Positions 59,912-64,000 of a stretch of 64,000 bases of DNA are shown piece after piece. Both the position numbers and the translations under genes were made by a program. Position 1 is the first letter of the stretch. Each line of letters begins with the position of its first letter. Source of the stretch: Shewanella algidipiscicola (GTDB lineage Bacteria > Pseudomonadota > Gammaproteobacteria > Enterobacterales > Shewanellaceae); contig NZ_QPQT01000003.1 of assembly GCF_003605125.1 (NCBI RefSeq), positions 1 to 64,000 of the forward strand. Direction: 5' to 3'. The notes beneath the pieces are model-generated. The model saw nothing but the letters and a program-made list of their open reading frames with translations. It ran no database searches and was not told where the DNA came from.

Positions 59912-60799
59912 GTGGTGGTTTTTTTGAATAATACCAAGGGCAGTTTTTTTATGGTTGCTTCGATGGCGGCGTTTTCTGTTGAAGATATGCTTATTAAAGC
60001 GGCGGCAGAGACGGCATCAATTGGCCAAATTTTAGCATTATTTGGTCTAGGTGGAATGCTTGTGTTTATATTTTTAACTTGGCGTAAGGGCGGGCAAGTT
60101 TTTCATCCTGCCATACTCTCTGCACCATTATTACTACGCGCCGTTTGTGAAGTTATTGGTCGATTCTGTTTCGCTTTAGCGATCACGTTAACACCGTTGT
60201 CGAGTGCATCGGCCATTCTGCAGGCCACACCATTGATAGCCATGGTTGGTGCCGCTTTATTATTCGGTGAAAATATTGGTGTTAAGAGGTGGCTGGCCGT
60301 GGTGGTCGGTTTTGCCGGCGTCTTGATGATTATTCGTCCTGGTTTCGCCGGCTTTGAGGTTAACTCGATATTTGCGGTTGTGGCTACCTTAGGCTTTGCT
60401 GGCCGTGATTTGGCGACACGCGCCGCGCCACCTGTGCTTTCTAACACTCAACTAGGGGTATATGGTTTTTTTGTGCTAATTCCAACTGGCTTGGTGATGA
60501 TGGCGTATCAAGGTGAATCCGTTCAACTTGATTTGATGTTAGCCGCTCAGATCACAGGGGCAATCGTCTTTGGTGTGGTGGCCTATAATGCGTTAACTAT
60601 CGCTATGCGTACTGGTGATGTGTCTGTGGTTTCTCCGTTTCGCTATTCGCGTTTATTATTTGCTTTAGTCCTTGGTATCTTGATATTTGGCGAGTCTCCA
60701 GATTTGGTCACTTTACTTGGGAGCTTACTTATTGTGGTAAGCGGTGGCTATACTCTTATTCAAACTCGTAGGAAAGTACCTGCAAATCTAAGCATCTAA
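59912..60799 (+). CDS. EamA/DMT-superfamily inner-membrane exporter
   Basis: This 295-residue protein has ten predicted membrane helices in two EamA repeats. The second repeat contains LTIAMRTGDVSVVSPFRYSRLLFALVLG, and the glutamate-bearing FGESPD follows, a typical DMT motif. The start is uncertain: GTG 59912, GTG 59915, TTG 59924 or ATG 59951 are in frame. EamA exporters carry metabolites such as amino acids. The nearby MocR gene is a common partner of such exporters, so it may be the target. Substrate unknown. Confidence 0.85.
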   Translation: MVVFLNNTKGSFFMVASMAAFSVEDMLIKAAAETASIGQILALFGLGGMLVFIFLTWRKGGQVFHPAILSAPLLLRAVCEVIGRFCFALAITLTPLSSASAILQATPLIAMVGAALLFGENIGVKRWLAVVVGFAGVLMIIRPGFAGFEVNSIFAVVATLGFAGRDLATRAAPPVLSNTQLGVYGFFVLIPTGLVMMAYQGESVQLDLMLAAQITGAIVFGVVAYNALTIAMRTGDVSVVSPFRYSRLLFALVLGILIFGESPDLVTLLGSLLIVVSGGYTLIQTRRKVPANLSI

Positions 60800-60803
60800 C
60801 ATG

Positions 60804-60835
60804 CAATAGGCGTAGCTAGCTTATGGCGCCTATTG
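60804..60835 (+). terminator. Weak hairpin after the EamA gene
   Basis: CAATAGGCG (60804-60812) and CGCCTATTG (60827-60835) form a 9-bp stem with a 14-base loop just after the stop, without a clear T tract. Confidence 0.45.
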
Positions 60836-61073
60836 TCTATCGATTTCAATGCCTACCCATGGGGGATTTAGCTTCCGTCAGATGAGAGAGTGATGGGCTT
60901 ACTCAGCTGATTAGAGCCTCATTTACTTTTGGTGCTATTTTTCGGTTTCTTTTACAATCCTAGGTTAAACCTCTGGTTGTTCAACAATAGACTGCTTATA
61001 ATGTTGGGCTAACTATGAGTGTCGGTGAAGTTTCAATTTTCACCGCGAATGTAACCTAATTCAGGATGATTTC

Positions 61074-63698
61074 ATGTATCAAACCACTGCAGCGCTGAGA
61101 AGTGCTTTCTTGGAGTTCTTCCGCAGAAATAGTCACCAGGTAGTGGACAGCAGTTCACTGGTACCTGGCAATGATCCGACCTTGTTGTTCACCAACGCAG
61201 GTATGAACCAGTTTAAAGATGTCTTTCTTGGTGAAGACAAGCGCGATTACACCAGAGCGACAACCTCGCAACGCTGCGTACGCGCTGGTGGCAAGCACAA
61301 TGATTTGGATAACGTAGGTTATACCGCGCGTCACCATACTTTCTTTGAAATGCTGGGTAACTTCAGCTTCGGCGATTACTTTAAGCAAGAAGCAATCACT
61401 TTCGCTTGGACCTTTCTCACTGAAGAGTTAAAGCTGCCCAAAGAACGTCTGTGCGTCACGATTTATGAAACCGATGATGAAGCCTTCGAGATCTGGAACA
61501 AAAAGATTGGTGTTGCGGCTGAAAACATTATTCGTATCGGTGATAACAAAGGCGCTGCTTACGCTTCAGATAACTTCTGGCAAATGGGCGATACCGGCCC
61601 TTGTGGCCCTTGTTCTGAAATTTTCTATGATCATGGCGAGCATATCTGGGGTGGCCGTCCTGGTACGCCAGAAGAAGACGGTGACCGCTTCATTGAAATT
61701 TGGAACATCGTATTTATGCAGTACAACCGTCAAGCTGACGGTACCATGGAACCACTGCCTAAGCCTTCGGTAGATACCGGTATGGGCATTGAGCGTATTG
61801 CCGCCATTATGCAAGGCGTACATTCCAACTATGAAATCGATATTTTTCAAACTCTGATTAAAAAGGCCGCTGAAATTCTGAATGTTAGCGACCTTAACAA
61901 TAACTCGCTAAAGGTTATTGCCGATCATATTCGCTCTTGCGCTTTCCTGATTGCCGATGGTGTGATGCCATCGAACGAAGGTCGTGGTTATGTATTGCGC
62001 CGCATTATTCGCCGTGCCGTGCGCCACGGCAATAAGCTAGGTGCTACCGAATCATTTTTCTACAAGTTAGTTCCGGCACTGATTGATGTGATGGGCGATG
62101 CAGCGAAAGGCCTTAAAGAGACACAAGCCATTGTAGAAAAGTCGCTTCAAGCGGAAGAAGAGCAGTTTGCCCGTACCCTTGAGCGTGGTTTAGGCATTTT
62201 AGATAATGCGCTTAATGGGCTCGACGGCAAGGTACTTGACGGCGAAACGGCATTTAAACTCTATGATACTTATGGCTTCCCTGTCGATTTGACTGCCGAT
62301 GTGTGCCGCGAACGTGATATTACCGTAGATGAGGCTGGTTTCGAGGCGGCGATGGCAGAGCAGCGTCGTCGCGCCCAAGCGGCAGGGCAGTTCGACGCCA
62401 ATTACAATGAAGGGCTGAAAATTGATCAACATACCCACTTCTGTGGTTATAGCGATCTTAATGGCGAAGCCAAAGTGGTAGCCCTGTATCGTGATGGTCA
62501 AGCTGTAACTGAACTGTCAGCAGGTGAGGATGCGGTGATTGTGCTGGAAAGCACTCCGTTTTATGGGGAATCTGGCGGACAATGTGGTGACAAAGGCTTA
62601 CTGAGTGGCGATGGCGCTGAGTTTAGTGTGAGCGACACGCAAAAGTATGGCCAAGCGGTTGGTCATGTCGGTAAACTGCAAGCCGGTACTATCCGTGTTG
62701 GCCAAGTGTTATTGGCAGAGGTCGATAAAAAATTAAGACATCGCACCGAGCTAAACCACTCTGTCACGCATCTGTTACATGCTGCGCTGCGCCAAGTACT
62801 AGGCAGTCATGTGAGCCAAAAGGGATCGCTGGTTGATCCTGAGCGCCTACGTTTTGATTTTTCTCATTTCGAAGCGGTAAAGCCGGCGGAATTGCAAGCG
62901 GTAGAAGACTTAGTGAATACCCAAATCCGTCGTAACCACGAGCTGAAAGCTGAGGTGATGGATATTGAGCAAGCTAAAGCACAAGGTGCGATGGCCTTGT
63001 TTGGTGAAAAATATGACTCACAGGTACGTGTTGTGACCATGGGCGATTTTTCTATCGAACTTTGTGGTGGTACCCACGTTGGCCGCACGGGCGATATTGG
63101 TCTGTTTAAGATCACCTCTGAAGCTGGTATCGCAGCAGGTATTCGCCGTATTGAAGCGGTAACGGGGGCGGCGGCAATGGCATATGTGCGTGAGCAACAG
63201 TCTCAGCTTGAGCTGGCTGCTAGCTTGCTTAAGAGCGACAGTGCTTCCGTGGTGGCCAAGCTTAAGGCGCAACTTGATAAAACCAAGCAGCTTGAAAAAG
63301 AGTTGTCACAACTTAAAGACAAGTTAGCGGCCGCAACCAGTGCCGATCTCGCTGGAGAAGCCATCGAGCTTGGCGGCATCAAGGTGCTGGTTAAAAAGCT
63401 TGATGGTGTCGATGCGGGGGCGCTACGTGGCTTGCAAGATGAACTTAAGCAGAAGTTACAATCGGGCATCGTGGTGCTTGGTATTGCTGGTGACGAGAAA
63501 GTTAATCTGATCGTGGGTGTCACCAAAGACTTAACGGCAAAAGTGAAGGCTGGCGAACTGGTCGGTATGATCGCCTCTCAGGTTGGCGGTAAAGGCGGTG
63601 GTCGCCCTGATATGGCTCAAGCCGGTGGTAGTGAACCTGCTAAGCTCGACAGCGCCTTGGCGTCGGTATTGCCTTGGTTAACCGAACGTCTAAGCTAA
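61074..63698 (+). CDS. alaS: Alanyl-tRNA synthetase
   Basis: Charges tRNA-Ala. Its 874 residues include the class II catalytic core with [19 protein letters not shown] (around 60-78) and [15 protein letters not shown]. The editing domain has [16 protein letters not shown] with the HxxxH zinc motif, and a later [10 protein letters not shown]. The C-Ala region ends at LTERLS. In other gammaproteobacteria alaS follows recA-recX directly; here about 6.7 kb lies between. Confidence 0.98.
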   Translation: MYQTTAALRSAFLEFFRRNSHQVVDSSSLVPGNDPTLLFTNAGMNQFKDVFLGEDKRDYTRATTSQRCVRAGGKHNDLDNVGYTARHHTFFEMLGNFSFGDYFKQEAITFAWTFLTEELKLPKERLCVTIYETDDEAFEIWNKKIGVAAENIIRIGDNKGAAYASDNFWQMGDTGPCGPCSEIFYDHGEHIWGGRPGTPEEDGDRFIEIWNIVFMQYNRQADGTMEPLPKPSVDTGMGIERIAAIMQGVHSNYEIDIFQTLIKKAAEILNVSDLNNNSLKVIADHIRSCAFLIADGVMPSNEGRGYVLRRIIRRAVRHGNKLGATESFFYKLVPALIDVMGDAAKGLKETQAIVEKSLQAEEEQFARTLERGLGILDNALNGLDGKVLDGETAFKLYDTYGFPVDLTADVCRERDITVDEAGFEAAMAEQRRRAQAAGQFDANYNEGLKIDQHTHFCGYSDLNGEAKVVALYRDGQAVTELSAGEDAVIVLESTPFYGESGGQCGDKGLLSGDGAEFSVSDTQKYGQAVGHVGKLQAGTIRVGQVLLAEVDKKLRHRTELNHSVTHLLHAALRQVLGSHVSQKGSLVDPERLRFDFSHFEAVKPAELQAVEDLVNTQIRRNHELKAEVMDIEQAKAQGAMALFGEKYDSQVRVVTMGDFSIELCGGTHVGRTGDIGLFKITSEAGIAAGIRRIEAVTGAAAMAYVREQQSQLELAASLLKSDSASVVAKLKAQLDKTKQLEKELSQLKDKLAAATSADLAGEAIELGGIKVLVKKLDGVDAGALRGLQDELKQKLQSGIVVLGIAGDEKVNLIVGVTKDLTAKVKAGELVGMIASQVGGKGGGRPDMAQAGGSEPAKLDSALASVLPWLTERLS

Positions 63699-63720
63699 AC
63701 TCCAGTGGTGAATAACCCTC

Positions 63721-64000
63721 TTAAATTAAAAAGCGCTCATTGAGCGCTTTTTTTATCTCTTCGGCGCCTGCATGAAGGTGGCTTACCTCCAATGCGTGGC
63801 TAATGAGATAGTAATGAGGTGTGCTTAAGTTGGTTTTGTCATTGTTGATTATGTTTAGGGTTGAAAAATTGAACACTTGACCTGATATTAATGATTGTTG
63901 GACTCTGACAAGTGCTTGGGCAAGTGTTTGGCGTTGATGAGCATCGGCCAGCAATTGCAGGAGAAAAACGACAGAGGGTTGCCTATTGCACCATGGCAAG
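63721..64000 (-). CDS. Partial gene, C-terminal end of an unidentified protein
   Basis: An open frame runs from the window edge to a stop at 63721, giving at least 92 residues that end HAGAEEIKKALNERFLI. The initiation codon is outside the window; the frame's first codon, TTG, is probably not the start. No motif is recognisable. The last dozen codons overlap the alaS terminator hairpin, common for convergent genes sharing a terminator. It could still be a chance frame. Confidence 0.5.
   Translation of the reverse strand, partial: LPWCNRQPSVVFLLQLLADAHQRQTLAQALVRVQQSLISGQVFNFSTLNIINNDKTNLSTPHYYLISHALEVSHLHAGAEEIKKALNERFLI
63728..63754. terminator. Rho-independent terminator of alaS
   Basis: AAAAAGCGCTCA and TGAGCGCTTTTTTT form a compact hairpin with T runs on both strands, 30 bp after the alaS stop. 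Confidence 0.85.

Overview
The window reads as a marine gammaproteobacterial chromosome, most likely Shewanella. Three things point there: the gene order nrdR-ribD-ribE-ribB-ribH-nusB, pyrG-eno-ftsB-ispDF-truD-surE-pcm-nlpD-rpoS-mutS-recA-recX-alaS and barA-rlmD-relA-mazG; a RibB fused to a degenerate RibA domain; and periplasmic flavoprotein/multihaem cytochrome respiration. Coding is dense on both strands. I see no rRNA, tRNA, CRISPR array or transposase gene. Layout: 0.5-3.1 kb holds an iron alcohol dehydrogenase (with an FNR/EtrA-like site upstream), a NYN-domain protein and a GNAT acetyltransferase. 3.5-7.8 kb is a two-gene RND efflux system. At 7.80-8.07 kb lies a 267-bp MITE-like element with near-perfect terminal inverted repeats. 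8.2-11.4 kb holds an exported PPP-type phosphatase and ettA. 11.7-19.5 kb is a housekeeping run: glyA, nrdR, the riboflavin genes, nusB, thiL and pgpA. 19.7-26.9 kb is the most interesting part, a self-contained accessory module: an outer-membrane porin, a sigma-54 activator with a GAF-like sensor region, a Tat-exported FAD reductase of the fumarate/urocanate reductase family, a Sec-exported aromatic-amino-acid-lyase homologue that lacks the Ala-Ser-Gly needed to build the MIO cofactor, and a tetrahaem periplasmic cytochrome c. Both target promoters (porin and reductase) carry a -24/-12 sigma-54 element, with copies of a shared ACGA-N4-TCGT-like motif upstream. I propose that a lyase in the periplasm makes an alpha,beta-unsaturated acid which the flavoprotein then respires. 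The missing MIO suggests a quaternary-ammonium substrate such as ergothioneine or hercynine, with release of trimethylamine, rather than a free amino acid. 26.9-28.6 kb is pyrBI preceded by a 43-codon pyrL-like leader and an attenuator. 28.8-35.6 kb holds recN (two LexA boxes), an AEC transporter, two small conserved proteins and the BarA hybrid kinase. 35.7-54.3 kb is conserved housekeeping from rlmD to recX, including recA with a classical LexA-controlled promoter. 54.7-60.8 kb is a second accessory block between recX and alaS: a cyanide-insensitive-type cytochrome bd oxidase (cydAB plus a 42-residue DUF2474-like subunit), a divergent MocR-type regulator, a lone deoC and an EamA exporter. 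The window ends with alaS and a convergent partial gene. Everything here was done by reading; family assignments rest on motifs and recalled homologues, not on searches.
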